Assembly (NCBI RefSeq): GCF_900113035.1
Contig: NZ_FONX01000006.1
Span: forward strand, 1 to 64,000
DNA length: 64,000 nucleotides
Origin: Paracidovorax wautersii
GTDB taxonomy: Bacteria > Pseudomonadota > Gammaproteobacteria > Burkholderiales > Burkholderiaceae_C
Reading direction: 5' to 3'
Below the pieces are notes generated by a model that was not told where the DNA came from, did not search any database, and was given only the letters and a program-made list of their open reading frames with translations. Position numbers and translations under genes: made by a program. Positions 44,643 through 54,083 of this stretch are shown here, one piece after another (positions within the stretch are counted from its first letter, which is position 1; the number at the start of each line of letters is the position of its first letter).

Positions 44643-47056
44643 TGGCACCTCCCTTCGCCGTAGTAGCAGTTGCTGGCGCGACCGGCGGCGCCGCTCTGCA
44701 TCGCGCCGACGTTGGGCATGTTCGGGACGATCGAGGCATAGAACTCAGTGAGGTCCATGCGCGCGAAGTCCAGGGCCTGCAACTGCGCGATCGTGAAGCC
44801 CGAGCAGTCAGGCGCCTCGGCCGTTCCCCACCACTTCATGACCTGCAGGCGACCCTGCTCGTTGATGATCCGGGCCAGCACGGAGTTGAAGCAGCACTTG
44901 CTCGTCGTGTGCGTGATGCAGGAGACGCACTTGCCCAGGATCCGGATGCAAGAGGAGCAGTACGTGCCGACCGTGTGGCACAGGCGGGCGCCTTCCTTCA
45001 TGGCGAGCTTGCCTTCCTCTTCGTCGCAGGACATGGCGGCCATCACGACGTAGATCACGATCGCGATGACGAGGCTCCATGGGTCGAAGGCCACGACCAC
45101 GCTCTCGCCCGCGTAGAGCACCGAGGAACCGGCGGGCAGCGCGGTTCCGTTCACGGCGACCGTGACGCCGTAGGTGGTGAAACTGCCGGAGAAGCCGCCG
45201 CCCAGGAGCAAGGCCTGCATGCCCTGGTACAGGAACTGGCGGTTGCCGGCGTTCATCAGGGCGTCGAAGACCAGGCGCGAGCCCACGCCGAACATGCTCT
45301 GGTTGCTCATGCCCTTGCCCGCGCCGTCCGACATGCAGCAGTTCTTCAGCAGCCGGTCCCTGCAGCGGTTGGCCTCGCCCCGGAACACCTGCAGGTTGTC
45401 GGTGTCGAGGTAGACCCCGGCCTCGCGCCCGGCTTCCAGGAAGGACATGGCGCGGGCGAAATCCGCGTCGTTGGTGTAGGTGGTGTTGAAGCAGCTGCCG
45501 GCAATGCAGAAGACGTCCTTCGGGCAGTTGCGTGCCGTGACCGCGGAGCCCGGGGCGACCGGGCAGCTGTAGGTGTTCTCGGTGATCTCGCACAGCCCCG
45601 TGGCCGGGTTCGGCTGGCGGCAGGTGGTGCCAGTGGGCGTGCAGCCCGCGGTGGCCAGGGGCGCGCATTCGTCCGTGGGCGCGCCGTACTGGCAGGAGAG
45701 CGAGGTCTCGTAGCGCCAGCAGGAGCGGGTGACCGGCGCGCCGTCGATCTCCTTGGTGGCTGGCCCATCGACGCAGCGCGCCGCGCCGGTGACGGCGCAG
45801 CGTCCTTCTGCGTCCAGCGCCGGGCACTGGTCGTCCCACTGGTCGGTCTCGATGACGGTCGTGTGCGGCCGCTCGTAGCCCAGCGTCATCTGCGGGATGT
45901 ACCCGTACAGCGGGTTGAGCCGGAAGCCCACCACGGGGCGGCTGCCGGCCGGCCGCCAGTAGGACCCCTGGAGGGTGCGCGTGATGTCCTCGCCCGGCGC
46001 GTCCTCGGGGTCCTCGCTGGGGGCGTAGCAGCGTCCCTCCTCGAGGTAGGTGGTCTGAACATCCCCGGCATCGCCTGCGGCGCCGGTCGTGTGGCCGATC
46101 CGGTCGCCGCTTTGCGTGCCGGCGGGGCAGGCGCCATAGATCTCCAGGAAGGGCCGTTCGGTCGTGCATTGCATGTCCCCCGAATCGCCGCCGCCACCCG
46201 TGCAGACCTGCCGGTATTCCTGGGCCACATAGCCGGTGACCCGGCAGTCGTCGCCATTGCAGCGGTTGTTGGCGACCCAGAGGCCGTTTCTGCCGCCGCC
46301 CATCGGATCCCCGCCGGGCAGCGGCGCCACGATCTGCGGGAACACGTACGCGCTGGTCATGTCGACGTCGAAGAAGGCCACCGGCGCGCCGCCCGCGGTC
46401 ACGCGCATGCGCTGCTGCGAGGCTGGCTGGTCCGGCTTGCACTGCACGCCGAGGCCGATCGCTCCCGCGGTTCCCTGGGCAAACCACTCCCCGGGCGGGC
46501 AACTGCTGGTGCGCGAGACCGCCACGGACAGCGTGCGCGCGCAGGACAGCGCGGAAGCGCCGGAATACTGCCGGCACACGCGGGTCTCCGTGGCCGGCGT
46601 GGCCACCGTGTCGACCTGGCAGCCGGCGTAGAAGCTGGCAATGTCCTCTAGCTGGGTGGACGGGTTGGACGCGATGCGGCGGGCATCCAGCACGGCGGGG
46701 TCGTACGGAGACACCGGCTCGCGCGGCGTGTGGGCCGAGGCCCGGGCACCCAGCAGCGCCTGGCACACGGGGTCGTTCGGAGTCATCGCGCAGCCCGCTA
46801 GCCGGGCGCTGGTCTGCCCCGAGAGGTTGGGCTGCCCGTAGTAGAGCCGCTCGGGCGGCGCGTTCGTGTAGCCCGGCACCACGGCGGAGGCGTCCGGGGC
46901 ATTGATCGCGCCGCGGATGACGGGATTCGCGGCCTGGCCCGCAGCCGTGCCCTCGGCGTGCGCGCCGGTCTGCGCCGCGGTCTGGGTGGTTACGAAGCAG
47001 GCGAGCGTGGCCCAGACCACGGCCCGGCGCAGGAGGAGGGAGAGCGTGAGAAGCAT
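44639..47056 (-). CDS. traN: TraN: Cys-rich mating-pair stabilisation protein
   Basis: 805 aa with a signal peptide and a very high Cys count. Blocks such as CPAGTQSGD, CRQPNPATGLC, NCCMSDGAGKGMSNQ and the C-terminal CASCITHT-like cluster (SSCIRILGKCVSC) are typical of TraN. TraN sits in the donor outer membrane and binds recipient surface structures. It is longer than F TraN (602 aa), so the receptor-contact part is probably different. It starts 7 bases after trbC. Confidence 0.9.
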   Translation of the reverse strand: MLLTLSLLLRRAVVWATLACFVTTQTAAQTGAHAEGTAAGQAANPVIRGAINAPDASAVVPGYTNAPPERLYYGQPNLSGQTSARLAGCAMTPNDPVCQALLGARASAHTPREPVSPYDPAVLDARRIASNPSTQLEDIASFYAGCQVDTVATPATETRVCRQYSGASALSCARTLSVAVSRTSSCPPGEWFAQGTAGAIGLGVQCKPDQPASQQRMRVTAGGAPVAFFDVDMTSAYVFPQIVAPLPGGDPMGGGRNGLWVANNRCNGDDCRVTGYVAQEYRQVCTGGGGDSGDMQCTTERPFLEIYGACPAGTQSGDRIGHTTGAAGDAGDVQTTYLEEGRCYAPSEDPEDAPGEDITRTLQGSYWRPAGSRPVVGFRLNPLYGYIPQMTLGYERPHTTVIETDQWDDQCPALDAEGRCAVTGAARCVDGPATKEIDGAPVTRSCWRYETSLSCQYGAPTDECAPLATAGCTPTGTTCRQPNPATGLCEITENTYSCPVAPGSAVTARNCPKDVFCIAGSCFNTTYTNDADFARAMSFLEAGREAGVYLDTDNLQVFRGEANRCRDRLLKNCCMSDGAGKGMSNQSMFGVGSRLVFDALMNAGNRQFLYQGMQALLLGGGFSGSFTTYGVTVAVNGTALPAGSSVLYAGESVVVAFDPWSLVIAIVIYVVMAAMSCDEEEGKLAMKEGARLCHTVGTYCSSCIRILGKCVSCITHTTSKCCFNSVLARIINEQGRLQVMKWWGTAEAPDCSGFTIAQLQALDFARMDLTEFYASIVPNMPNVGAMQSGAAGRASNCYYGEGRCQ

Positions 47057-47063
47057 GGTGGCG

Positions 47064-47837
47064 CTACTCCTTCAGCCGCCGCAGAAAGCCCGCCGCGTCG
47101 CCCTGGAACGCCGGCGCAGCGCGCACCATGTGCTCCAGCGCATAGTCCAGGCTCACGTCGCCGGCCGCGCGCAGGAAGGCCTCGGGCGGCGCGCAGGTGC
47201 CGCTGGCGCACGAGACCGGGCGCGTGCCGTCGCGCACCAGCACGAAGCTGGGCACGCGCTCGATCGAGAACCGGTCGTAGGCCTGCGGGTCGATCTGCAC
47301 CGCCACCTGGCGCGTGCCGATGAGCGGCTGCACCTGCGCCACGGTCTCGCGCAGCGACCCCTGTGCGAGTCCGCGCAGGATCACGGAGGCGCGCGCGCGC
47401 GCGGCCTGGTCGATCAGCCGCTGCAGCGCAGGGCGCGGCATGGACAGGCTCACGAAGACCATCAGCCCAGGCCCCTGCGCCAGCCCTTCCGCGGCCTGCA
47501 TGGCGCCCGCCTGCGCGGCATAGCCCCGCGCCAGGGCCTCGAGGTCGATCGGCATGTTCGTCGCGGGCCGGGGCAGCGCATCGATGGCGGGGGCCGGCGC
47601 CGGGGGCGCCGCCTTCAGCTCCGCTTCTGCGGGCATGCGGTGCTTGCGCCGGGCCTGATCGATGTCCTGCTCGGTGACGGTGGGCTGCTCGCGGCGCACC
47701 CGCTCGAGGTCTGCATCGGTGATGGCGGGCGCGGCCGGACCCACGACTGGCCCGGCGGCAGGGGATGCCGCCGCGTGGACGGCGAGCACGAACGCCAGGA
47801 CGAGCTTCCGCCCGCGGAGAAGGTCAGTAGCCCACAC
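47064..47837 (-). CDS. trbC: TrbC: F-type pilin assembly protein
   Basis: 257 aa. The signal peptide is followed by a Pro/Ala linker, then the TrbC_Ftype domain with VFVSLSMPRPALQRLIDQA and VPSFVLVRDGTRPVSCASGTC. In F, TrbC is a periplasmic protein essential for pilus formation and works with TraW, to which it is fused in some elements. The start overlaps the traU stop by 14 bp. The order traU-trbC-traN is as in F. Confidence 0.88.
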   Translation of the reverse strand: MWATDLLRGRKLVLAFVLAVHAAASPAAGPVVGPAAPAITDADLERVRREQPTVTEQDIDQARRKHRMPAEAELKAAPPAPAPAIDALPRPATNMPIDLEALARGYAAQAGAMQAAEGLAQGPGLMVFVSLSMPRPALQRLIDQAARARASVILRGLAQGSLRETVAQVQPLIGTRQVAVQIDPQAYDRFSIERVPSFVLVRDGTRPVSCASGTCAPPEAFLRAAGDVSLDYALEHMVRAAPAFQGDAAGFLRRLKE

Positions 47838-48843
47838 AGCAGTTCCTCTTGCGAAACAGGATGAAGGCGAAGTCCTCGCCCTGAACGGGGTACTCCTTGC
47901 CGGCGCCCCAGGTGACGGTCTGGCGCCCGAACGGCTGGCAGCACTTGCCGGCCTCCTTCGACGTGGCCGGGATCGGGTAGGTGAGCTGGGTCTTGTAGGC
48001 GGCCTTGTCCATGACCGGCAGGAAGTACGGCCCGCACAGGCCGGCCTGGCCGTGCCAGCCCCAGGCGATGAGTTCCCGGTGCATCTTGGCCGTCAGCCGC
48101 TGGGCCATCAGCGCCGCCGTGCGTACCCCGCCCATGTGGTACGGCACGTGGCCGTTCATCGGGTAGAGGCCGCCCTGGCAGCCCGCGCACCAGAACATCT
48201 CGCGGATGCCAAAGCCCATCGAGGCGGCGACGCAGTCGGCGGCGCAGGCCGCGACCGCCACGGGGTTGGCGAACAGCACCGCGTCGGGATTGATGATCAG
48301 CGTGAGCTCGTCGTCGGCCCAGAGCGGGTCGACCTCGGTGAGGTATGCAAGGTCGAAGCTGCCCTTCTCCAGGCAGGGGAAGTCGGTCACCACCTCGAGG
48401 TAGTAGAGGATGGGGTTCACGTAGAAGTGGGCCTGGTAGAACGATCCGCCGTCGCCGTCGCCCTCGGGACGCGTGAAGCGCGCGGCCTCCGGCGCGGGGA
48501 TGCCCGGGTCGAGGTCGATGCCGCCCAGCGAGGCCAGGCAGAAGGGCTTGCGCACCGCCTCGACGTGGCGGGCCGGTTCCCAGAAGCCGATCGACAGGCC
48601 GATCACCGGGTTGACGCCGCAGGTGCACAGCGGGCTGCCTGGGTTGTCGATGTCCTCCTGCGAACCGAAGTCGCCGATGCGCGCGCCCCCGATGCTCAGG
48701 GGCAGGATGCAGCTCCAGCAGATGTCGGTGATCGGGTTGGGAAACCTGCCGGTGCAGGTGGTCGCGCCCGCGGCCGCGCAGCCTCCCGCCAGGAGGAGCC
48801 CGGCCAGCCAACGGAGCGTGTGGGTGAGCAGGCGCGGTTTCAT
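47824..48843 (-). CDS. traU: TraU: F-type transfer protein
   Basis: 339 aa. A signal peptide (cleavage near CAAAGATTCTG) precedes a Cys-rich protein with the TraU block RFPNPITDICWSCILPL, then CTCGVNPVIGLSIGFWEP and EMFWCAGCQGG. TraU is periplasmic and needed for DNA transfer more than for pilus growth in F. ATG 48843 overlaps the traW stop (ATGA). Confidence 0.94.
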   Translation of the reverse strand: MKPRLLTHTLRWLAGLLLAGGCAAAGATTCTGRFPNPITDICWSCILPLSIGGARIGDFGSQEDIDNPGSPLCTCGVNPVIGLSIGFWEPARHVEAVRKPFCLASLGGIDLDPGIPAPEAARFTRPEGDGDGGSFYQAHFYVNPILYYLEVVTDFPCLEKGSFDLAYLTEVDPLWADDELTLIINPDAVLFANPVAVAACAADCVAASMGFGIREMFWCAGCQGGLYPMNGHVPYHMGGVRTAALMAQRLTAKMHRELIAWGWHGQAGLCGPYFLPVMDKAAYKTQLTYPIPATSKEAGKCCQPFGRQTVTWGAGKEYPVQGEDFAFILFRKRNCCVGY

Positions 48844-49478
48844 CGCTCCACCTCCATCTCGTCGATGCGCAGCCGCTTGCCCTCCTGGGACACCAAGGCG
48901 GGCACCTGCGTGATCCCCAGGCGCCGCGTGAGCATCCCCTGCTGGTCGTAGTAGACCGGGACGCGCCAGGCCTTCATGAGATCGAGGTAGGAGCCTGCGG
49001 TCAGGATGGGCTTGACCTTGCCCTGGTAGTGGGCGACCAGCTGGTGCGCGCGACGCACTTGACGGGCGTCGCGCGCGTCGAAGAACAGCAGGTGGCGCGA
49101 CAGGGAGACGATGTCCAGGGGATTGGCCTGCGTGCCGGCGGCGAAGAGAAGCTCGCCGTGCGCGCCCAGGATGTTGCGGTCGAGCGTGTAGGTGGGGTCG
49201 AAGTAGAAGGAGCGCGGAAACGCCGTGGTCCGCACGCCGGGGACCGGCACCGGGTTCCTCACCGTGTCGGTGCCGCGTGCCCGCGCCTCCTGCTCGACGC
49301 GCGCCAGCTCGCCCGAGCGCTCCTTCTCGCGCAGCCGTTCCTCGATCATGCGCAGCAGGTGCGGCTCGGTGATCCCGTACGTCGGCCCCAGCGCGCCGAG
49401 GTCCGTGGCGCGGGCGGTCGTGCCGCCACTGGCCAGCACGACGAGCAGGGCGGCCGACAAGCAGCCGCCGGGTCTCAT
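48840..49478 (-). CDS. traW: TraW: F-type pilus assembly protein
   Basis: 212 aa with a signal peptide (cleavage near TARATDLG). TraW features include LGALGPTYGITEPHLL, the segment SFYFDPTYTLDRNI, LLFFDARDARQV and VPALVSQEGKRLRI. TraW is a periplasmic protein needed for pilus assembly and partners TrbC. Both ends are ATGA overlaps, with orf133 upstream and traU downstream. Confidence 0.93.
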   Translation of the reverse strand: MRPGGCLSAALLVVLASGGTTARATDLGALGPTYGITEPHLLRMIEERLREKERSGELARVEQEARARGTDTVRNPVPVPGVRTTAFPRSFYFDPTYTLDRNILGAHGELLFAAGTQANPLDIVSLSRHLLFFDARDARQVRRAHQLVAHYQGKVKPILTAGSYLDLMKAWRVPVYYDQQGMLTRRLGITQVPALVSQEGKRLRIDEMEVER

Positions 49479-49876
49479 CGCCCGGCTCCACGAGGGCAGG
49501 GGACCTGGGCCACCAGCCGGTCGCGCGCGGCCTTGTCCTGCAGCTGGGCAGCGCGCATCAGGCCCATGAGCGCCGGGTGTCCCTCGCCTTCGGAGATGGC
49601 CTGGCGCAGTTCTGCCGTGGTCGGCGCGCGGCCGCAGCGCAGTTGCACGGCCGCGATGTAGGTGCGTGCGCCCTGTTCGGCCGACGGAGCGATCTGCCGC
49701 AGCAGGCCGAGGTAGTCGGTGATCGGCATGTCGCCCTGGGCGGTGGCCACGGTGGATGCGCCGAGCGGACCGAACGCCGGGCTGGTTTGGGCGGGCGCGG
49801 CGCTTGCGGCCAAGCCCATCACGGCCAGCAGCGCGATCAGGTTGGCGCGATGGACAGTGTGGAATGCGGGAGGCAT
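49475..49876 (-). CDS. Small secreted protein (orf133) before traW, unknown
   Basis: 133 aa with a signal peptide (cleavage near AAPAQTSP) and two Cys residues (LRCGRA, VPCPRG). No family is recognised. It lies between the S26 peptidase gene (11 bases upstream) and traW (ATGA overlap). The start at 49876 matches the signal peptide. It may be specific to this branch of F-type ICEs. Confidence 0.65.
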   Translation of the reverse strand: MPPAFHTVHRANLIALLAVMGLAASAAPAQTSPAFGPLGASTVATAQGDMPITDYLGLLRQIAPSAEQGARTYIAAVQLRCGRAPTTAELRQAISEGEGHPALMGLMRAAQLQDKAARDRLVAQVPCPRGAGR

Positions 49877-49887
49877 GGTCCGGTTCC

Positions 49888-50475
49888 TCAGAAGATCGGC
49901 ATCACGACGCCTACCACCTGCTCGTCGCGCACCAGGCCACTCTCGGCGTAGCGCGAGTCGAAACTGTGGAGGCCGATGCCCTGCACGTAGTAGTGGCCCG
50001 GAGGAATGACCACCGGCGCGATGGGCGCGAGCGGGTGCCCGTCGTAGGCGTGGGTCTTGGCCCGGCCCACGGCCTCGCCGTTGACGAAGACCGTGCGGTC
50101 GGAGACCGTCACGATGTCGCCGGGCAGGCCCCGCACGCGCTTGAAGAACGGCTGGCCGCGCAGGCCCCGGTAGTGCGCCTGAGCCTCGCCCGCGAACGCG
50201 AACACAATCAGGTCGCCGCGCCGTATGGGCTGCTGGTGGAACTGCATGAGTGCCACGTGGTACGGCAGGCTCGGCGTCCAGTTGACGAGCAGGGGCACGC
50301 GCGGCGTCGGGTCCAAGAACAGGCGCACGTAGGCGAAACCCCAGACCGCGAACACCGGCAGGTAGAGGTACCAGCGCCGGCGCATGTGGCGCAGGAAGTC
50401 GATGAAGGATCGGGTGCGCTGGCGCCACCAGCCCGGCGCCAGTGCTGCGTCATCGGAGACGGTGTCCACGGTCAT
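49888..50475 (-). CDS. TraF/TrhF-type S26 signal peptidase
   Basis: 195 aa. One N-terminal membrane helix (about 35-52, YLYLPVFAVWGFAYV) precedes the S26 fold. The Ser nucleophile is in WTPSLPYHVAL and the Lys general base in FFKRVRGLPGD; GHYYVQGIGLHSFDSRY is the conserved end box. It probably matures the pilin or another exported transfer protein, as in R27/SXT (TrhF). The start overlaps trbI (ATGA). It is a different protein from the thioredoxin-like TraF of this operon. Confidence 0.85.
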   Translation of the reverse strand: MTVDTVSDDAALAPGWWRQRTRSFIDFLRHMRRRWYLYLPVFAVWGFAYVRLFLDPTPRVPLLVNWTPSLPYHVALMQFHQQPIRRGDLIVFAFAGEAQAHYRGLRGQPFFKRVRGLPGDIVTVSDRTVFVNGEAVGRAKTHAYDGHPLAPIAPVVIPPGHYYVQGIGLHSFDSRYAESGLVRDEQVVGVVMPIF

Positions 50476-50825
50476 GGCTGTTCCACCTTCCGGCGCAATG
50501 CCGGCGTCAGGTCGCGGCTGTTCGGCGCTCCCGCGATCGCGCTCTTGATCACCACCAGGCAGCCGCATTCGCGAGGCAGCTCGTCCAGCGCCGCGGGCAG
50601 CCGCTGCGAGAAGCGGCGCGCGAGCGCGAGCGCCCTTTCGCGCTCGGCCTCTGTGCCGCCGCTGGTGAGCAACTGCGTGAATTCGGCTTCCTTCGTGCGG
50701 TAGACCTCGGAGAGATCCACCACGCCCACCACCAGGGCGGGGCGCAGCACCCAGCGGTCGTAGGCGGCGAGACCCGCGGCGAGCAGCAGCGCAGCGACCA
50801 GTGCATGCAGCAAAACGGCCTTCAT
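50472..50825 (-). CDS. trbI: TrbI (F-type) small inner-membrane protein
   Basis: 117 aa with one N-terminal membrane helix (about 5-22). VVGVVDLSEVYRTKE and PRECGCLVVIKSAIAG...DLTPALRRKV match the F-type TrbI domain, which affects pilus retraction. This is the F-type TrbI and not the VirB10-like TrbI of RP4. It overlaps the traC stop by 4 bp and sits directly after traC, as in F. Confidence 0.82.
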   Translation of the reverse strand: MKAVLLHALVAALLLAAGLAAYDRWVLRPALVVGVVDLSEVYRTKEAEFTQLLTSGGTEAERERALALARRFSQRLPAALDELPRECGCLVVIKSAIAGAPNSRDLTPALRRKVEQP

Positions 50826-53404
50826 AGCGCATGCCCCCGCTGGCGCAGCAGCTCGGTGATCGCCTCGTCGATCGACAGGCCCTGGGCGCGCAGTGCGTCG
50901 ATGGGGGCGTTGTCCTCCAGCTTGTTCGAGAACAGAAGGTGCGTGGCCGGGTCCAGGATGTTGCGCGCCACCCCTTCGCCGACGGGCGAGGAGATGTAGA
51001 CCTCCGAGAACGCGCCGGCCTCGGTGCGCAGCGAGTTGAGCAGGCGCTTCTTGGGCTCGTCCATCGACAGGCGGGCCTTGCGGTCCAGCATCTCGATCGA
51101 TTCGGGCTTCTGGCGCAGCAGGAAGACCCAGTCCGAGCAGGCGAACGCCGCCTCCATCTGGGCCGACCCGTAGTAATCGTCGGCGCTCTGCGTGGCCGTG
51201 CCGAGGGCGCCGCCATACTTGCGCGCACGCCGGGCTGCCTCCTCGACCACAGCGGCCTTGATCGGGTCGTCGGCGCCGATGTCGCCCAACTGCTGCTTCA
51301 GCTCATCGATGAAGAGCACCTTGCGCCGGTTGCGCGTGAGGTACATCTCCCCCGTGATCTGGTGCAGCAGGAGGATGTTGACGACCGCGTGCAGGTCCGG
51401 GCGGCGCTTGAGTTCCTCATTCTCGATGACGATGAAATCGTTGCTGAAATCGACGTTGGCCCGGCCCTCGAAGAAGCGCTCGTACTGCCCACCCTTGGCA
51501 TAGGGATTGAGCATGATGGCGAGATCCCGGATGCGCGGATCTCCCCGGACGCCCAGCTCCTCGATGGTCCCGGTCTTGAAGGCGTCGCGCAGGCCCGTGA
51601 TCGTGAGGTCCCTGCCGTGCTCGCGCCAGAGCTTGAGGATCATGGCCGAGATGGCCTTGCGCTGGACCTCGTCCAGCGAATGCTGCATCGAGCACATCTT
51701 GCTGATGCCCGGCACCAGCATGTCGATGTCCTCGTTGATGTCGTGCACGATGGTGAACGGGTTCAGGCAGATGTCCACATCGGGCCGGAATTCGATGTAC
51801 GTTCCCTTGGCCTTGCGGCAGAGCTTCTCGAAGCTGCGCCCGAGGTCCAGCATCCAGACCTTGGCGCCAATCGCGCGGTAGGACCACGCGAGCTCGTTCA
51901 TCAGCACGGACTTGCCGCTGCCCGGCGCGCCGATGATCGCGAAGTTGTAGTTGCCGAGATCGTTGTCGAAGAGGTCCAGCGTCATGATCTGGCCGCGCCG
52001 GCCGCCGAACACCAGGGCCGGGGTGCGGGTGCCGCGCCATTCCGCGATCAACGGCGCCATGTGGATCGCGTTGGCCATGGTCTTGCGCGTGACGCGGCGC
52101 ATCTTGGACAGGTCCTTGTGCATGCGCGGCGTCAGCGTCATGGGCAGGCTCGCGAGCAGGGCCTGGCGGTGCATGTAGGCGTCGGCGTTGAGCTGGAATC
52201 CGCGCGCGCGCCAGATCGCATTGGCTGCCTCGTGCGCCGAGGCGGCCTTGTCCGGCTGGGTGAAGATCGCGAGCTGGTGGTACAGGCTCACGAGATTGCC
52301 GCCGGTGTCCAGCGCATTGGCCGCCGCGGACCAGTCGTCGAGCTTCTTCCTCACATCCGGCATCACGTCGGCCATCCTGCTCTTGGCGTTCTGCGTGGCG
52401 CGCACGTGGTTCGCCGTGACCACCGACTTAGTGACGTTCGGATCGAGGATGTGCACCCCCAGCGTGATCAGGAACGGCGCGCTGTACTGCAGGGCCGGCT
52501 GCATCAGGTCACCAATGAGCGAACCCATCTGCCACAACGCGAACCGCTCGGGGAACGACTTGATGGAGTAGAAGCGCGCTTCCAGCATTTCCTCGCTCGT
52601 GCCCTTCCAGAACGTGATGCCCGACGGATGCGGATCCTGGACGGTGTCGAAGTCCACGATCTGGTCGCGGATCTCGCGCCCGTCGTCGTAATGCAGCCAG
52701 CGGTCGTCGTCGGCGTTCAGGTCCTCGGCGTCCGAATGGGCGATCCGGTCCGGGTTGGTGAACAGGGCGCACCAGTTGATCAGGTCGGCCGCGTCGCACA
52801 CGCGGTTGGGCAGCATGGCCGAGCGCAGGGTCGCGGCCATCGAGTCGCGCAGCGTCAGCAGCGCGTCGCGGCGGTTGAGGTCCGCGGCGCTGCCCGGGAA
52901 GGACACGCTCAGCATGAGCCGGAAGTCCCGCAAGGTGTAGTGGAAGCCTGCGGTGAGCGAGGCCTTCGTGCCGCGCAGCAGGTGCTGCACGCGCTGGCGC
53001 GCGAGCCTGCGGAACAGGTTCTCGTTGGGCACCGGCCGGCCAAAGGGCCGCGCCTTCTCGGCCTGGTCCTCGTCCTCGATACGCAGGTTGGTGTACTGGC
53101 GCAGCTGCTGGCGGATGTGCGGCGAGGCGAACAGGTGGAACTGCAGGCCGGTGCCGGGCGGGCAGTTGGCGTACAGCGAGACCAGCACCTCGGACATGCG
53201 CTCGTCGGCGCCCGACTGCGGCATCACCTCGAGAAGGAAGCCCATCCCTTCGCGATTGACGAAGATCTTCTCCTCGGCCAGGTAGGCGGAATAGGGCAGC
53301 CAGCTCGCGAACTGCTCGGCCGGGATGTCGGCCGGCATCCCGAAGGGAAACAGGGGGGCGGCGTGGCGTTCGCCGTGACGTGCTTCGGTGGAAGGCAGGC
53401 GCAT
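50822..53404 (-). CDS. traC: TraC: F-type secretion ATPase (VirB4 class)
   Basis: 860 aa, with ATG 53404 (MRLPSTEAR) chosen. Walker A is AIIGAPGSGKSVLMNEL and Walker B is KVLFIDELKQQL, with VYISSPVGEGVARNI near the end. The N-terminal part carries GLQFHLFASPHIRQQLRQYTN and REGMGFLLEV, as in TraC/TrhC. TraC drives pilus assembly at the inner membrane. It follows traV by 7 bases. Confidence 0.95.
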   Translation of the reverse strand: MRLPSTEARHGERHAAPLFPFGMPADIPAEQFASWLPYSAYLAEEKIFVNREGMGFLLEVMPQSGADERMSEVLVSLYANCPPGTGLQFHLFASPHIRQQLRQYTNLRIEDEDQAEKARPFGRPVPNENLFRRLARQRVQHLLRGTKASLTAGFHYTLRDFRLMLSVSFPGSAADLNRRDALLTLRDSMAATLRSAMLPNRVCDAADLINWCALFTNPDRIAHSDAEDLNADDDRWLHYDDGREIRDQIVDFDTVQDPHPSGITFWKGTSEEMLEARFYSIKSFPERFALWQMGSLIGDLMQPALQYSAPFLITLGVHILDPNVTKSVVTANHVRATQNAKSRMADVMPDVRKKLDDWSAAANALDTGGNLVSLYHQLAIFTQPDKAASAHEAANAIWRARGFQLNADAYMHRQALLASLPMTLTPRMHKDLSKMRRVTRKTMANAIHMAPLIAEWRGTRTPALVFGGRRGQIMTLDLFDNDLGNYNFAIIGAPGSGKSVLMNELAWSYRAIGAKVWMLDLGRSFEKLCRKAKGTYIEFRPDVDICLNPFTIVHDINEDIDMLVPGISKMCSMQHSLDEVQRKAISAMILKLWREHGRDLTITGLRDAFKTGTIEELGVRGDPRIRDLAIMLNPYAKGGQYERFFEGRANVDFSNDFIVIENEELKRRPDLHAVVNILLLHQITGEMYLTRNRRKVLFIDELKQQLGDIGADDPIKAAVVEEAARRARKYGGALGTATQSADDYYGSAQMEAAFACSDWVFLLRQKPESIEMLDRKARLSMDEPKKRLLNSLRTEAGAFSEVYISSPVGEGVARNILDPATHLLFSNKLEDNAPIDALRAQGLSIDEAITELLRQRGHAL

Positions 53405-53411
53405 GGCGGCC

Positions 53412-54083
53412 TCACTGCGGTCGTGGCCCCGTGCCGGCCGGCGGTGGGCGCAGCAGCGGGAAGGAATTGAACGGCGCGGGGCGTTGCAGCGCGCTCTCTG
53501 CGGCGCCCGCCGGCCCGGCCTCCGCGGGTATCGGCCCGGCACCCGGCTCGGTGGTGCCGGAGGGGGTTGCGGGCACGGCGGGCGGGGGGCGCAGCGGCGC
53601 GTACTGGTCGCGGATGCGCTGGCGCACGTGGTCGATCTGCCAGCGACCGGCATCGACCTGGACGTAGACGAAGCCCTGGTCCCAGAGGTCGCCGTCCGCA
53701 TCCTCCCACGGCTTGGTCCACAGCCGCAGCACCCGCGCCTCGGATCGCAGCGCCATGCCGGGCACGCCGCCGGCGGCGTCGATCGCGGGCGCGGCGGCCG
53801 CGAATGGTTGGCGGGGCGGTGCGGCGGCGGCCGGGACAGCGTCAGGAGCCCTGGCCTTGGCGCGGGAGGTGGACGGCTCGCCCGGCGCGGTGGCGGAGGC
53901 CCGCTGGCTCGGCAGGTTCTCGTGCAGGGCGTTGACGTAGGTTCCCGACACCGACTCGCAGGCCACCCCATCGGGGGCCGCGCAGGCGTACTTGGATCCG
54001 CCACTAAGCCCCGACATGTTGACGCACCCGGCCAGGGGGATCAGCGCGGCGAACGCACCGAGGTGCAGCGGCCGGGTCCTCAT
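53412..54083 (-). CDS. traV: TraV: outer-membrane lipoprotein of the F-type channel
   Basis: 223 aa. The lipoprotein signal ends in LIPLAGC, followed by the TraV block [20 protein letters not shown], two Cys residues that in F TraV affect folding. A Pro/Ala-rich middle comes next, then [19 protein letters not shown], shared by TraV family members. TraV anchors TraK and TraB in the outer membrane core complex. ATG 54083 overlaps the dsbC-like stop (ATGA). Confidence 0.9.
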   Translation of the reverse strand: MRTRPLHLGAFAALIPLAGCVNMSGLSGGSKYACAAPDGVACESVSGTYVNALHENLPSQRASATAPGEPSTSRAKARAPDAVPAAAAPPRQPFAAAAPAIDAAGGVPGMALRSEARVLRLWTKPWEDADGDLWDQGFVYVQVDAGRWQIDHVRQRIRDQYAPLRPPPAVPATPSGTTEPGAGPIPAEAGPAGAAESALQRPAPFNSFPLLRPPPAGTGPRPQ